A stretch of DNA of 64,000 bases from Pyricularia pennisetigena (GCF_004337985.1 NC_043742.1:5259259-5323258); one strand, 5' to 3'. Shown: positions 23,084 to 36,010, counted from the first letter of the stretch. Notes: generated from the letters alone by a model not told the origin. Numbers and translations are program-made.

Positions 23084-24600
23084 TTTGCTGTATACGTCTG
23101 AGGGTTCCTCGGGTGGTATTTCTTTCCTGTCTCTTTCTTTGGTATCTTTCCAAAAAAAAAAGCTCCACTGCAGGGAATATGGTGAGCGAGACGGGCTGAT
23201 GGGTGAGGTGCTGAGTGCTGCAAACTCTCCACCCCCTATTTACGGGAAAAACCATAGGATCTGAACCCTATTTGTATCTCCAACCGCGCTCCCCTACCGC
23301 AGGCCGCTGACGTACAGTCTTCTTGCGTACCACGGTCAGGAATCGCCGCCTCTCGAGAGCATGACCTGGAAGGTTTGTGAGGGCCGTCACAAGGTTCACC
23401 AGTCCGATCTTCTGGACCTGGAGCTCTGCCATGACGATAGCCAATCTGACATCAAGCCTCTAGTCTAGTCTGACTTTTTCGACCCTGCAAGGGATGACGT
23501 TGTTTTGGGCTGGCAGAAAGGGAGGAAAAAATCTGCGAGATTTCTTTTCTGTTTCTTCTTTTTTTTTCGTCTTTTTAGGTGCCATGGTTTGTTTCGCCTC
23601 GTCTATGGACCATCTAGAATACTGAGCCCATTTCCCGCCGTCCGAGTCTTGTTTTTTTTTCTTTTCTTTCTTCCATTCCTATTCGTCCGATTCCGATTCT
23701 AAGCTTCCGGATCGTTTGCCCATGTCTTGGGCATGGCCGGTCGATTTCCCATGTCAGGAAATTTAGTCAATAAGCTTGACACCTATAGAGTGTATCTTGG
23801 AAAAGCTTGGCAAATCACGTCAAAGCACTGCTACGAGGGACGCGTATGTGCTTCTTTTGCCTTGTTCTAGTTCAAGACTAGTCATGTTGTTGACTTTCCG
23901 AACCGGCATGACATTACTCGAGGCTTCGGGGCCGATGGTCGCTGTTGGTCAACCCGGGGCCTATGGGATAGTAGTGATTCGTAACTGGTGCTGCCCGTTG
24001 GTTTACACTGTCCAAGAAGAAGCTAGCAGTTGCCGTCTACGAAGCAATTCATCTTCTTTTTCGTACTCGCCTCTGGAGGCTTTTGTCCACCCAACAAGTC
24101 CGTCAACGCATGAGGGAAGTACATGATGGAAAAGTTTGTACCTGATGGATGTTCAAATATGCCTCGAAGTTTTTTTTTTCTTGACTTGAGCCAAGTCTCT
24201 CCAGCGCGAGTCAACGATCCAAAGCAGCAGATCGACATCACATGCCATCATGCTGCAAACGGAATAGGCGGCAGGTCGATTTTCTTTTCTGCTTCTATTG
24301 GTTTCTTTTTTCATTGGCGCGGCGTACCGTTCTGCCATATGAGAAGCACATAGCAGTTCGATTCCAAGGCAGCCGCGTAAATAACCCGCAAAGATATACG
24401 GACGACTTCAACAGTGAACAACATCTACGACCAAATCGGTTGCATGTTCCCATATATCACAAATTCTTACCCCTGGCTCGTTGAAAAAGCAACGCAGCCT
24501 GCACCACCGAGTGCTGCCCTGCCTGAATTTAGTTTTGAGTGACGTGATGGTGACAGCCTTAGCGTCATATGATTTACCACGATAGTCCTAGCTCGGTTCG

Positions 24601-24634
<34 letters not shown>

Positions 24635-25877
24635 ATGCGGCGCTCACTCTTTTGACTCCATCTGCGCCTACATAGTATTTTGTCACAGCCTCCGAGCCTG
24701 AGTTTTGCCCACGTCTGGTAATCAAATCGGCCACCTGCCATGAGTTGGAGGCAGCATTGGTCTCGGGCCGCACGAGACCCGCTAATCATGCTCGGGTCCG
24801 GTCGTCACGACGCGTAATATTATTCAGATGACTTCTAACTTTGCAATGCACCTTTCTCTCATCGCCAGCCACTCTCGGCCTGTCACATTCCACAAGGGGG
24901 CCTCGGGAACTCTGACGAAGATGTGGTAAGCTTCACTGCCATGATAACAAAGTATCAATGCCCTGAATCAGCCGTGTTGGCATGAGGCTGAATTTCAAAA
25001 GCACTGGGTGGTGTGCATTGTTTTCCGTTTGCTGCGAGCCCCAATAGCTACCGCCTTGATGTTTGAGGTCGTCGTTACTAGATCGTCATGTGTTGCCGGC
25101 ACCTTGGATAGACAGACGTATCACGGATATACCAATCATTGCCAAGGCCGATATCTAACTGAATCATGCTGGGGTCTATTAGTATACAACGTAGCTCATA
25201 TCAATATTCCATATCTTTCTTATCTTCACTATGGGCTGTGCCTGAATACTTGCACTGCAAAGGGTTGTAGATAGCGATTTCTCTTCCAGGTGAAACAGAG
25301 AGATGGTTCTCGAAGATAGCAGTCAGAGTCGTTCGCGGCTGCCTCGACTTTTTGTTCTAGTCATCTTCAGAAAGGAAGGAACGTTGCAGAAGACGCCTTC
25401 ACTGCCTCTTTGTTTCTCTCCCTCTCGCTTGATCGCTTGATCGCTGCTGCTGTCGACATTCTTTGGGCATCTCTTTCCTCTTGAGTGATGAAGATGCTGA
25501 CCCCCAGGAAAAATCCACCTCATGAGCAAGCAAAAACATGTCAACTATCTCGCACCTTTGCTTGGACAAACAATATGCCACCAAACGTCTGAACAATTAG
25601 TTCCTCATCTCCGCATCTAAAATTTCCTGAGCGTCAATCTCAAACAACAACAACAACAACAACAACAGCAGCACTCGGATCATTGCTCATTCCATCATTA
25701 TTCTCTCACTATCTAGACTAGTTCTAGTCTAGTCTAGCAGCACGGTATCGCTACAAGTCCTAGCAACACAAGATTCCTAATTTCAACGTCCTCACTCTTT
25801 GATCAAGGGTTTATATTCCGTAAACATATCGTGAACAAATATCCTTTCCTTACTCCTTCCCAACCAACAACCAGACG
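23084..25877. other. Long divergent intergenic region
   Basis: About 2.8 kb between the small secreted protein (-) and the coiled-coil protein (+). It contains a run of 31 T (24603-24633), CTAGTCTAG clusters at 23459-23470 and 25711-25738 and a CAA trinucleotide repeat at about 25644-25670. No convincing exon is seen. The proximal parts should be promoters. Confidence 0.45.
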
Positions 25878-27056
25878 ATGGGTTGTTGTAATCACCTATT
25901 CGGTCACCACGGCCGACGACACTACGAGGGACCCGGACAGGCAGAAGAAGACTACTACCATCAGAAGAAGCACCGCCCCCTTTCGGCCAGCGAACTCGTC
26001 TATGCCGACAGGATTCTCAACGAGACTCGCCACCCCACACCTCACCCGCAATACGCTGAGGACCAGCAGCGGATAACAGCATCGCGGCGGACATCGTGCT
26101 GCGAGCCTCTGGATGACGACCTGTTCAAGACGAGGAAGCAGCTGAGGCGTGAGAAGCGGTCAGACGAGGGCTCGACGTTCCAGGCTGAACTGAATCAGAC
26201 ACGCTACAGTCTCAACCGGGCCGAGGACCAGGAGGCCCGCTTCTCGCACGCCCAACAGGAGCAGAAAAAGGCCGCAGCCGCCGCCTCACGCCTCGAATCC
26301 CTGACGAAGCGTGAGACTGACCGCGAGACGGTCGAGATGGCGTATGTGGCCGCCCGTCTCAGGGATTTGGCCGACCAAGCCGAGCTCGATGCCCAACGGG
26401 CCCAGACAGAGGCTGACGAGGCCATACGCCGCTACAGCCTGGCCCACGAAACCGTGATGAACCAGGTTGAGGCCGGCCCCGAGGAGCGAGCCGACGTGGC
26501 AGAGCGCCTACGGTCTTTGGCCGAGCAGGCCGACCTGCAGACCGACAAGGCCCGACACGCTGCAAAGAATGCCTCACGCCGCCACAGCCTTGTTGAGAAC
26601 GCCACGCACCAGGAGACGCAACAGGCCGTCGCCATTGCCTCACGCCTCAACTCGCTCGCTCTTGCCGCCGAAGAGAAGGCTCGGATCGCCACAGAGGCTG
26701 CCGAACTCGCTCGTCGCAAGTCCAATGCGGCTCTGACAGCCGTCAAGGCCTTGCGTGATGCCGACAAGAAGCTTCCTGCGCCTCCAGAGGTGCCACCGAG
26801 GCAGTCTCCGCAGCTCCAGCAGCAGCGTGGTTTGTTCAAGACCCTTGGCGACGCTCTCGGACTGACGTACGACCCTTCGACGGTGAAACCTGCTTCCCCC
26901 GCGCCTGTACCCCATCGAGTGTCGGCTGACGAAATGCCCCCCGAGACGGCAACTCCGGCGCCAAATGCTACCAAGCTTCCCACGGTGAAAGAGGTGCCCA
27001 CGCCTGTGTCCGAGCCTAACGATGCTGCTTCGGCCCCAAAACCAGAAAGCACTTGA
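25878..27056 (+). CDS. Repeat-built coiled-coil protein with MGCC N-terminus
   Basis: Single exon, 392 residues. The first residues MGCCNHLFGHHGRRH offer Gly2 for N-myristoylation and Cys3/Cys4 for palmitoylation, which would tether the protein to a membrane; residue 6 is His, not the preferred small residue, so myristoylation is uncertain. From about residue 95 to 300 the sequence is Ala/Glu/Arg-rich with heptads and about four related blocks: SRLESLTKRE, ARLRDLADQAELDAQRAQ, ERLRSLAEQADLQTDKAR and SRLNSLALAAEEKARIA, each followed by a RRxS segment. The last 90 residues are Pro-rich and probably disordered. The layout suggests a scaffold or an eisosome-like membrane-bound filament protein, but I recognise no family. 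The ATG follows CAACCAGACG and is the first in frame. Confidence 0.8.
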   Translation: MGCCNHLFGHHGRRHYEGPGQAEEDYYHQKKHRPLSASELVYADRILNETRHPTPHPQYAEDQQRITASRRTSCCEPLDDDLFKTRKQLRREKRSDEGSTFQAELNQTRYSLNRAEDQEARFSHAQQEQKKAAAAASRLESLTKRETDRETVEMAYVAARLRDLADQAELDAQRAQTEADEAIRRYSLAHETVMNQVEAGPEERADVAERLRSLAEQADLQTDKARHAAKNASRRHSLVENATHQETQQAVAIASRLNSLALAAEEKARIATEAAELARRKSNAALTAVKALRDADKKLPAPPEVPPRQSPQLQQQRGLFKTLGDALGLTYDPSTVKPASPAPVPHRVSADEMPPETATPAPNATKLPTVKEVPTPVSEPNDAASAPKPEST

Positions 27057-27465
27057 CAGACACACCCTTGACTGATCTCTATGTATATCCCTTTACGCCA
27101 GGCCATCTTGAGGACTTGCACATGTGTCGTCTCTTGCCCATGTATCGTTTTAGCGGTTGTGCCCTTGTGGTACGGGCGCACCCGAGTTTGAATAAAAAGG
27201 GGTAGAATTATAAAGGGAGGATCTTTGCTATTGGCTTAAGCCATGTCCTGTATTAGCATAGCACCGCAAACTTTAAACCGTTCTTCTTTTCTCGCGTCGA
27301 CGTCGAACGGACCTAATTGTATTGTTGCGGCAGCAGTCAGTCTCATGAAGATGTCAACCCAGAAATGAGGCGAGGTGAAGCATCGTGTTAAGAGACTAGA
27401 GCTAGTGTACTGTGTTCCGTATATCATATTCGTGTATCTACATAAAGCGTATAAATATGTCATGA
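27057..27465. other. Convergent intergenic spacer
   Basis: About 410 bases between the convergent coiled-coil and P4-ATPase genes; 3' ends of both, no other feature. Confidence 0.5.
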
Positions 27466-30400
27466 TCATGGCCGCCCTCCCTCTTGCGCCCTCTCCGCCT
27501 GATGCCGTTTGGCAGCCTGACTCTGTTTCCGACGTTGTTCGGCCTCCATCTCCTGCATGATGGTGGTGTCGGACGGGAAGTAGACCCTCCGAATGCTCTT
27601 TACCATGAGCTCGAGCAGGAGTGCCGCCATCAGCGCCGCCACGACAGCAAGCCACCACTTGGGCACGCGCCCGAAGCCGTGGATGAAGGAACCCCGGACT
27701 GTGTAGGGCCCGATGGTGCGGCCGTAGATGAGCGCCAGGAATAGGTTCCAGACGAACCAGCCCGTGACGGTGATGAAGAATCCGCCGAGGACGATCCAGG
27801 TCTTGTGGTGCATTTCGATCAGGCTGTCTCGTTTTGTGTCGAGCGGTTAGTCCATTTGGCCACTAGTTTTCTTTTATTTTTTTCCGACTCAAAGGAGACG
27901 GAGGGGTTTTTGGAAATAAGAAAAAAAGAAAATTGAAAGGAGGAACGACATACAGCATTTTGATGTTAATAAAAAGAACCACGGCGGTAAAGACGGCATT
28001 TCCAATCGGGAAGATGGTCGTGTCGTCGTCGGAAAAAGCGGGCGAGTAGGCGGCGAAGACGGTAAAGAAGATGACGAGGGCCTCGGCGGCGCCGAGCACC
28101 ATCCAGCTGAGGTACTTTACAAAGTTGAGCCCCTTGTCCTTCTGGCCGAGGACGTACAGCTCGGGGAAGGCCAGCAGGGTCTCGGCCGAGAGGTCCTGCT
28201 CGAGGACGCCCATGAGCACGACGGCGAGCAGGGTGAAGAGGGCGTTGAAGACGGTCAGGCTCGCCGACTCGAAGAGCGACGTGCCCGTGTAGGCGTTGTA
28301 GCGCGCAAACAGGGCCTGGTTCAGGTAGAAGACGATCTCCTTCCAAAAGGTGCCGAGGATGTACTTGCTGGTCCGCACGTAGTTCCACCGCCCGTGCACG
28401 AGCAGGAGCCGCTGCAGGAAGCGGAACTGCGCGATCGAGTAGTCGGATATCCTGGCGGCCTGGAGGCCCTCCTTGCCCGAGATGCCGATGCCCACGTGCG
28501 ACGCCTGGATCATGGCGACGTCGTTGGCCCCGTCGCCGATCGCCAGCGTCAGGGACCCTGGCACCCTGTCGCGGATGCATTGCACCACCACCGCCTTTTG
28601 CGCCGGCGATGCTCGGCAGCAGATGACGGCGTCGACTCGGGTCAAGAGATCGTAGAAGAGATCCTTGGAGGCCTTGGCCCTGTCGACCTGGGTCAGCGTC
28701 AGTCCATCAATGACTACAACCGAGTGCTCGATGGTCCCCTCCTTGACTTCACGCAGCACTCCTTCCATGGTTTCGTCAATGTGTGGCCCTTCTGCCGAAG
28801 CATCCAGCACAAATATATCGGAGAAGGGTTGGCAGATCTTGGCAGAATGCCCAATGTTGATTGCCGTCTCGCGTTTGTCACCGGTCAGCATCCACACTTT
28901 GATGTTGGCACGCCGAAGCTTGTCGATGGTTTCTGGCACGCCATCCTGCAGTTTATCCTCAATCGCCGTGATGCCCGCAAGCTCCAGCTCCAGCTCAATC
29001 TTTTCAGCTACCGAGTCGATGCGAGCTTGGCGGTCGACCAGACTCGTCTCCGCCTCGTGATACTCTCGTTTCCATGCTGCGTAGTCTGCCTCTTCAAGAT
29101 AGCGGTAGCCAAACAGGAGCGTGCGCAGTCCCTCCGAAGCAAAGTCATCGATGTGCCTGAAGCACGCCTCAAAGATATCCTCGTCTGAAAGCATTGCAAC
29201 TTCCGAGGAGGAATGGTCATCGCGCCATCCAAATTCTGACCATTCCCCGATCGGCCTTGGGCTGGCCGGGCCGGACATCTTCTTGGCCGACTCCATGCGC
29301 ATGCTGCGCCGCCTCTTCGTCCGTCTGTTGACGGCAGCTGCCACTCGATCCACCAACTGTTTCAACCTTAGGCGTGGCAGCAAAGCGCTGTCTGCTCCCT
29401 TGCTCAACAACAATATGCGACCTTCGGGAGTCTTCAGAACGACCGACATGCGTTTGCGATCGCTGGTGAAATCAATGACATCCAAGATAGTATATGTGCC
29501 AACGTCTAAATCTTCGTCGCTGTCACTGCCCGGGCGCTGCAGCTTGATGGTTTCGCTGTCGCGATCTATCACGACGTAGCCCAGCTCTCTCGCTGCATTT
29601 ACCAAGGCTAGCTCATCCGGGGAGGCAGCTTGGTACTCGATATCGCCCTTGTCCGTTTGTTCCGGCAAACAGGTATTGCACAAAGCCATGCAGAGGATAA
29701 AGTGCAGCGCCCTCTCCGACAGGGGCGTTTCGGGACTCTGTTGCAGGTGCCGCATCAACTCCTGTGTTTGCAGCTCGGCCTCGGAGGCTTTGTCGCTGAT
29801 GCCCATGTCGTGGTTCCATACATAGCCACCAAGGCTCAGCTTTTGGAAGCGCATGACGTTCTCGGTCAACGTGCCAGTCTTGTCGGAAAAGATGTAGCTC
29901 ACCTGGCCCAGGTTTTCGATGATTGTAGTGGTATTGGCGACGATGGGCGTGTTGCTTTTGGCGTCGTACATCTCGATGTCCTGCAGCATCCAAAGCTGCC
30001 CGATTTTGATGGCCTCGAGACTGATATAGAGAGACAATGGGATCAGAGTGTTTAATAGGATGATGAAGCCAAAGACCTGTTCGCTGACTCTCAAGCGGAC
30101 TCCAAACATGTACCAGTTGGTCGGGCCGAACTCTGCTTCGAACTCGTCGTTGCCAATCTTGAGGCCCACAGCCAACATGACAAGGACCACGATAAGCAGC
30201 AAGACGATGCGGTTCGTGACGGCCTGCATGGCTGGGTATTTGGCACGCACGCTCTTGTGTGCGTTCATGCGGATTTTACACTCCTCACCAGAGTTGATGA
30301 CGAGGCCGTATGCTTCCCGAGTGTTCCTCATCGTGGAGCCGCGAAACACCACTTGGTCTCTGGTCAGCGGCATCGTCTTGTCGCCGACGCGGACGCTGCC

Positions 30401-31441
30401 GTCGAACGAGTAAATGTCCAGATTTGGGTCCTCGGCGACCACCGTGGCATCGCAGTGACAGATGCCTGACACGGTGCCACAGCGCTTAGCAAGCAAGGGA
30501 CATGCCTGTTTGCTCTTGAGGTTCGTCTCCCCATCTAAAGCCATAGTATCGATGTAGGCGATCCCGTTCGTGCCTGATGCCGAAAGCAGGACCAAGTCTG
30601 CCGGCACCTGCTCGTCCCTCTGCAGGCGCACGACATCCCCAACTCTTATGTCCTGCCACTGGACATGTGACCAGACTTCCTGCCTGACCGTACTATGGTG
30701 GGCTGTGTGTCCGCCCTGTTTGCCCCCGCCACTCTGCTCACCCTCACCTATCTGGCGCAGCTCCGTCCCGTCATGGACATCTCGCCCAGCCTCTTCGTCG
30801 GTCCTCTCGCGCTTATTGGAGCGTCTCACCCCGACCCTACCCTTCTTGGACCGCTCTAATCGAGTCCTCACGGCTCCGTTGGGGTCCAGAACCCAGGCGG
30901 AGCTGCGGTTCTCCACCAGGTCAAGCTTATACCTCCGGTAGTCGTCGTAGCCCTCCTTGGCCATGCTGAAAGCTACAAATACAATGAGCGGCGCGCCGGT
31001 CGTGTACGATGCGACGGGGCTGAGGCCCGGTATCAGCTGCAGGATGGCGATGATGAGAAAATAAAAGTTGGCAATCTTCATGAACTGGTAGGCGAGCTGG
31101 CGCGGCAGAAAATCCCAGATCGTATAGCGGCTCGACCGGATAAAGTTTGAGACGTAGGGCTTGCCGGTGCGTTCGTCGCGCAGCTCGACCCCGTCCCGCC
31201 AGCGCGCGCCGAGCGGGACCTGGCGCCCGTCACGGCTGGGCGGGATAGACCTGTGGAAAGACGGCATCGCGGCCGAGAGGCGCTCCAAATTGGCCGTCAC
31301 ATACCGGCGCCATATGGCCGCCGCGCTCTCCGAGGTCCCATGGATGGCGTCGGCTATACGTAGATGCCGTCTGCGTCTACGAGTCTGCAGCTGGGCCGGT
31401 ATTCGGGTATCCCCTCCCATAGCTTGCGGTGGCGGCGCCAT
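27466..31441 (-). CDS. P4-type ATPase, phospholipid flippase
   Basis: Exons 31441-27954 and 27823-27466 give 1281 residues, the usual size for the family. The flippase hallmarks are clear: the N-terminal FLPRQLAYQFMKIANFYFL before helix 1, the actuator DGETNLK (about 304), the phosphorylation site DKTGTLTEN (Asp about 521), the nucleotide-binding MLTGDKRETA, and the hinge GDGANDVAMIQASHVGIGISGKEG followed by SDYSIAQFRFL. About ten helices are expected; the C-terminal exon supplies the last ones and a basic tail. Flippases move aminophospholipids to the cytosolic leaflet of plasma or Golgi membranes, usually with a Cdc50 partner that is not encoded here. An Arg-rich leader and a charged insert at about 195-250 are unusual; the subgroup (Dnf3-like or other) is not certain. 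A related flippase is needed for plant infection in Magnaporthe, which is background knowledge, not evidence here. Confidence 0.93.
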
Positions 31442-32460
31442 TTCTGAATCCTATCTTCCACCCGGGAAAAAAAAAACCTCTTTCAAACCGCCCCCTTTTT
31501 TTTGTCCTGCCTGCGTTTTAGTTGCTTCTGCAGGATCCAACGTCAATGTTGTTGCGGCTCAAGTAACCGAGAGTCTGCTGCGCGGAAAATCAAATGCCCC
31601 AACTAGTTAGCCCTAGCTATCGAGACACCAGAACACATGGCATCAATTCCAAGCGACTCCGCGCCATGCGGGCTCTGAGGAGCTTGTTGAAATTGACATG
31701 TGTGTATGTGCTTCTTGCTGAGAGGTGAAATAAGAGTACGAGAAGAAAGCGCCTTATTCGTGCAGTATTGTTGGCTGTTGACAACGCCAAATCAAAAACA
31801 AAGTTGATAAAAATAGAAATAAAGAAAGAGAAAGAAAAAAAAAAAAATACACTCTGGCCGCGCGAAACTGTTGAAAGAAGCTGCAAATGGGAACGGCGCC
31901 TGTTCTCGAAGGGTAGCTAGCTGGGGAGAAAGAGCCCATACAACGAACGCTAAGTAACCCTCACATTAGAGTTCTACCTCTAGACTAGTACCGCCCAGGT
32001 TAATGACGTCTAAACCCACCAATTGCCTCGTTGGGAACTGGGTGTTGCCTCGAATGACGGGACGGGATATAGGGCGCTAAACTGATCGAGCAACCCAGCG
32101 AGTCAAGCCCGAGCTTTTCAGATTGCGGGGAGCAGCTAGTTGGTGGGTAAAGACTGATCGATATCCCGGTACCCGATGTATCGGTGCAGAGAAAGAGCTG
32201 CTGGTAACTTCCACTGCCAAAAGTTCGGAAGAGAATGAGGTGCGGNNGGGGGGGGGAAGGATCACCAAGAAGCAGACAAAATCGCCCGAAAAATAAGAAA
32301 AGAAAAACAAAAACGTCAAAAAGTCTAATATCCCTAAAGTTCTTGTGAGAGGTGAACAACGATCGATTCTTTCAATTCTGGGAGCTGATTTCGTAACCCC
32401 AAGGAGGCGCAGCACAAACGCGCACGCTTGGCGGACTTGCCCACCCACCCTCCATCAGAA
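31442..32460. other. Divergent intergenic region
   Basis: About 1 kb upstream of the P4-ATPase gene. It holds an N pair at 32246-32247 within a G-run, TCTAGACTAG at 31979 and A-runs; no other feature. Confidence 0.45.
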
Positions 32461-32744
32461 ATGTCGAGCTCCTCCATTTGTCAGGACAACCTACACTCTA
32501 CCGCTGCCAAGCCGGTCGATCAAGCGTTGGCACCCGAGGCTTCCGTAGCCAGCCCCGCCAGGTAAGCTCGAGAGTGCTCCCCTTCGCCGAGCAAAAGTGA
32601 ACCCCCAAAAAAGTCCGTTGACTCGGCGTTTCACCTTATGTAGCTCTTGTTTCCATGCTTTTGCTCGCTCGTGGCTAATGGAGCAAATCGGAACCGTGCG
32701 TAACGTCGTATTGTTTCTTTTTCAGCACCCCGTCCTTGAACTGA
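32461..32744 (+). CDS. Possible 39-residue protein from two exons
   Basis: ATG 32461 opens a 33-codon frame (MSSSSICQDNLHSTAAKPVD at the start) that ends exactly at CCAG|GTAAGC. A candidate intron, 32562-32725, contains GGCTAATGG as branch-like site and ends in TTTTTCAG. Splicing joins AG to C, keeps the frame and gives STPSLN followed by TGA, 39 residues in all. Codons are GC-ending like those of the neighbouring genes. The peptide is Ser/Ala/Pro-rich, without signal peptide or membrane segment. I do not recognise it. It could be a small stress-type protein, an upstream ORF of a longer transcript, or chance. Confidence 0.4.
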
Positions 32745-34003
32745 ACGAACTGGTTTGTCGCTAATTATCAATTAAGCGTCATAGACTTTGCACTTGCATA
32801 CATGATTACCTGGGTGGGTAAGAAGTAAGGTAGCTTCCCTTCCGACCTGCATACATTTTAAATATATGATATCGTCCAAAATCGGAATCGCCAAGTGCTA
32901 TAATACGACCGACACTCGCCAGATAAGTCCATTTTACAAAGTACTCTGATTACTAACGAAGCCAATTTGTCCCGCAAAAGTTGATCCGAACAACTGACAG
33001 GAGGATAGATAATTGATCACATGTTGGCTAGTAAACAAACATCGACAACCCTCACAATAGAGTCTGGACTAGAAACTTCGAATACAGTTGAAAAGCCCTG
33101 GATTTCCCCTAGACCTTCAGCCCCGCAATGCCAACCGACTTTTGAACGGTAAAACCTTCGCAGGATCAGATGCTATTTAGACGCTCCCCGCGCGCTCAGA
33201 CACCCTCGTGAAGAAAACAAAGCCCAGCAGCTAAGAATCACCATGCCCCCTTGCCAAAGCGTGCATTCGTATCCTTGGGCAAGAAGTATGTGCTCGAACT
33301 GATATAAATATTAAGTGTCGCCGTCCAAGAGGCGAGCAATGATGCGATACTAAAACTAGGTAGTCATCACCCTTTTCGACGGTTTATAAACAAGTGACAA
33401 GTCCACCTCACTCCCTGAGCAAAAGGAAGGAAATAATGTTTTTTTTTCTGGAAAATGGTGCGCGGGCATCCGCCCGGGCCCTTCGTATGCCCAAGATAAT
33501 CAAGGAAAAATCAACATCGTACCGAACAAGTGAAAGAAGAGAAAAAAAAAAGGAGAGACGATCGAAAAGTACCACCTATCAAAAAACATCCGCGCATATG
33601 GCTGTAAATGTTTTGATACTGGACCGCACGGTGCGACCCCAAGGTACATCAGAATAAGAAATTTTTTCGATCTGGGTAGACGAATTATCCAGATGCCAGA
33701 AAAACGCCAGAATGTATATACCAGAAAAAGAAGAGGTCAAAAGAGTCGAGTGAAAATTACTGAAAAAAAAAGCCAACAACCGTTCCTCCCATTAATGAAA
33801 TCGCGCCAGATTGGGTATATGTGTCATATCCTGTCTTTAAATGAAACTCCCTCACCACCTCAAGTGCCGCTCCAGGCTTCACAAAAGCGCCCAGGGCTAG
33901 CCGTAGTTCAACTTTTATTGGCTCCATGCTATTAGGTAGCGGCCGAATGCAGCCAAAATTATCCAAAGCAAAGAATGCTCAGTCGGTCCAGACAATGACC
34001 GGC
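32745..34003. other. Intergenic region downstream of homeobox gene
   Basis: About 1.26 kb, rather AT-rich, with short A-runs. No coding exon or RNA gene is recognised. Confidence 0.45.
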
Positions 34004-36010
34004 TCATTGGCCACCAATGCCTTGGTGAACGCTCTCGGGAGACAGACTAGATGGGTCAACCGTATCAAACTGGACCAATTGGTTCATGTCAAGCTCGGCC
34101 TGGCTAGGCTCGACGAAAGCGGGCGAATGAGGAGGGTGCATTGGCAGGGTGATGGCATGCTTCGAGTACATATCGTTCAGGCTGTGACCGTCATCCGAGA
34201 TCGCGGACGAGTCGCCGCCATGGTAAAGGTCGGCCGAGGCGCTACGCCCCAGCATAGACATTGGAGGCGATTGATCAACGATTGCCGGGTCTCCGCCGGC
34301 GAACGAGATGGGAGACACTGACTGAGGGACATTCAGGTTCGTAGCATTCATCATAGGCGACAGAAAGGTGCTGCTGTAGGGCGTGTTGAAGTTGGATGCG
34401 GGGAGCGGGGTGTTCTCAGGCGCCTGGGAAAAGAAAGACGGGCTGTTGTATTCAGAGGGTGAAGGAGCAGTCGTCGCTGACATGGGATACTGGCGCATAT
34501 CGAGTCCAAAACCAGCTTGCGTATCGATGCGCAGGCCGGGGCCGGGAGGCGAAAGCGCGTGCGGCTGCTGAGGCACTGGAGCATAGATGTTGGGGCTATG
34601 CGGCTGCGGCTGAGCCTCTCCAGGGTGCTGGATGTAGAATGACGGCATCGGGGTTTGCAGCATCGAGAAGTCGACAGCGATCGGGACGGAGCGACTACGC
34701 TGCCTCTTGTGGCCGGGACCACGCATGACATGGTGCGCTGGCGAGATACCCCACTGGGATTCTTGGAATAATCCCACATGCGGCTGTGCAAAATTCGGCT
34801 GGGACGAGGGCCTGTTGGTGGGCGAGACTGGAGCAGACACAGGCATGCCACCGTGGGCCATCGGATCGGGGTGGTAGGCCATGGTGTTGTGACGGTTCAT
34901 GAATGATTCGAGGGATACCAGCTTGGCGAGCTGACCGCTGAGCACCTTGGGGTTGCCGCCGAGGTGGTGAACGAGACATTGAGATGCCTGCTGGTCCTCG
35001 GTGAAGTCGCCACACTGGAAGAAGCCATTCGAGGTCGGCGACTGGTCCATGAAGAAGCTTGGGGGTCGGTTCAGCTCGATGACGATGCCTCCGACCTTGG
35101 TTGGGTCATCAGCATTCTCAACGCATATGCTCTTGATGCACGAGAAGTGATACTCGATCTTGTACCCTGCCTGCTCGTTGTTGATGTAGTAGGTCATGGT
35201 GCACTTGTCGGGCGAGTAGAAAACAATCAGATCCATCGTGTTCTGGCCTACACGTGTCCACTTTCCGATGCTCAGGGACCGGCAGGTAAGATGGTGAATC
35301 ACTGCGGTCGGTTAGCATCACCAAATGCACTCGTTGCTCATGTCTAGTGAATTAAAGACTTACCAACTTTGCTGGGCCCGCCCTGCTCTCCCGCCATGAG
35401 CATATTTCCATGGCCATATGGCATCATACCACGACCGAGGAAGGCACCAGGAAATCCTTTACCAGACTCCATGGCCTGCATAGCGAGATACGTGCGCATC
35501 GACTCCGGTATACTGTCAATATCCTCGCCAGTCTCCAGGCTCTTCTTGGCCATCAACTTAATCTTGGCGCGCCTGAATCATGGATGAATTGGTCAGCCAA
35601 GCCTTTCGTCGGAAATCATGAATGAGACAGGGATCTTACCTGTTCTGGAACCAAATTTGAACAGACCTCTCGGTCATGTTGATTTCCTCGGCTATCCTAT
35701 CGCGAACAGTTGCTGTGGGCGTCGGGTTCTTGGCGAACTCTTGCTCCAGAGTCGTCAGCTGGTCCTGGGTGGCCCTCTGGCGCTTCTGGTTCTTCTGCTG
35801 CTGTGTCAGGGTGCTTTTGCGCGGCGGACGGCGAGAGACCGAGTTCGGGTTGGCGGGCGTTGATGGCGATGGTGTCTCGTTGGGCTCGCCAGTGGCAGCT
35901 GAGACGGGTGATGGGATTGAGACCTCCATGTTGGAGCCAGTTTCCATCTTCACAGAGCCGGCCTCGCCGAGGGGGCCAGGGCCCATTGGCATATTAACCT
36001 CAGTGGCCAT
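34004..36010 (-). CDS. Homeodomain transcription factor
   Basis: Exons 36010-35640, 35572-35364 and 35301-34004 give 625 residues. The homeodomain lies at about residues 74-133, with the recognition helix [14 protein letters not shown]; the intron falls inside this helix, splitting the second Arg of NRR. After it comes a conserved-looking block around [35 protein letters not shown], about residues 210-260, seen in my memory only in fungal homeobox proteins and perhaps a beta-rich regulatory domain. The rest is Pro/Ser/Gln-rich and likely disordered, with a basic KRQRSRS patch as possible nuclear signal. Such fungal factors control conidiation or morphology, but the exact orthologue is not determined. 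A very long gene-free region lies upstream. Confidence 0.9.

Noticed and set aside
34383..34728. Plus-strand frames inside the homeobox gene
   Set aside because: Antisense shadows of a Pro/Ser/Gln-rich exon.
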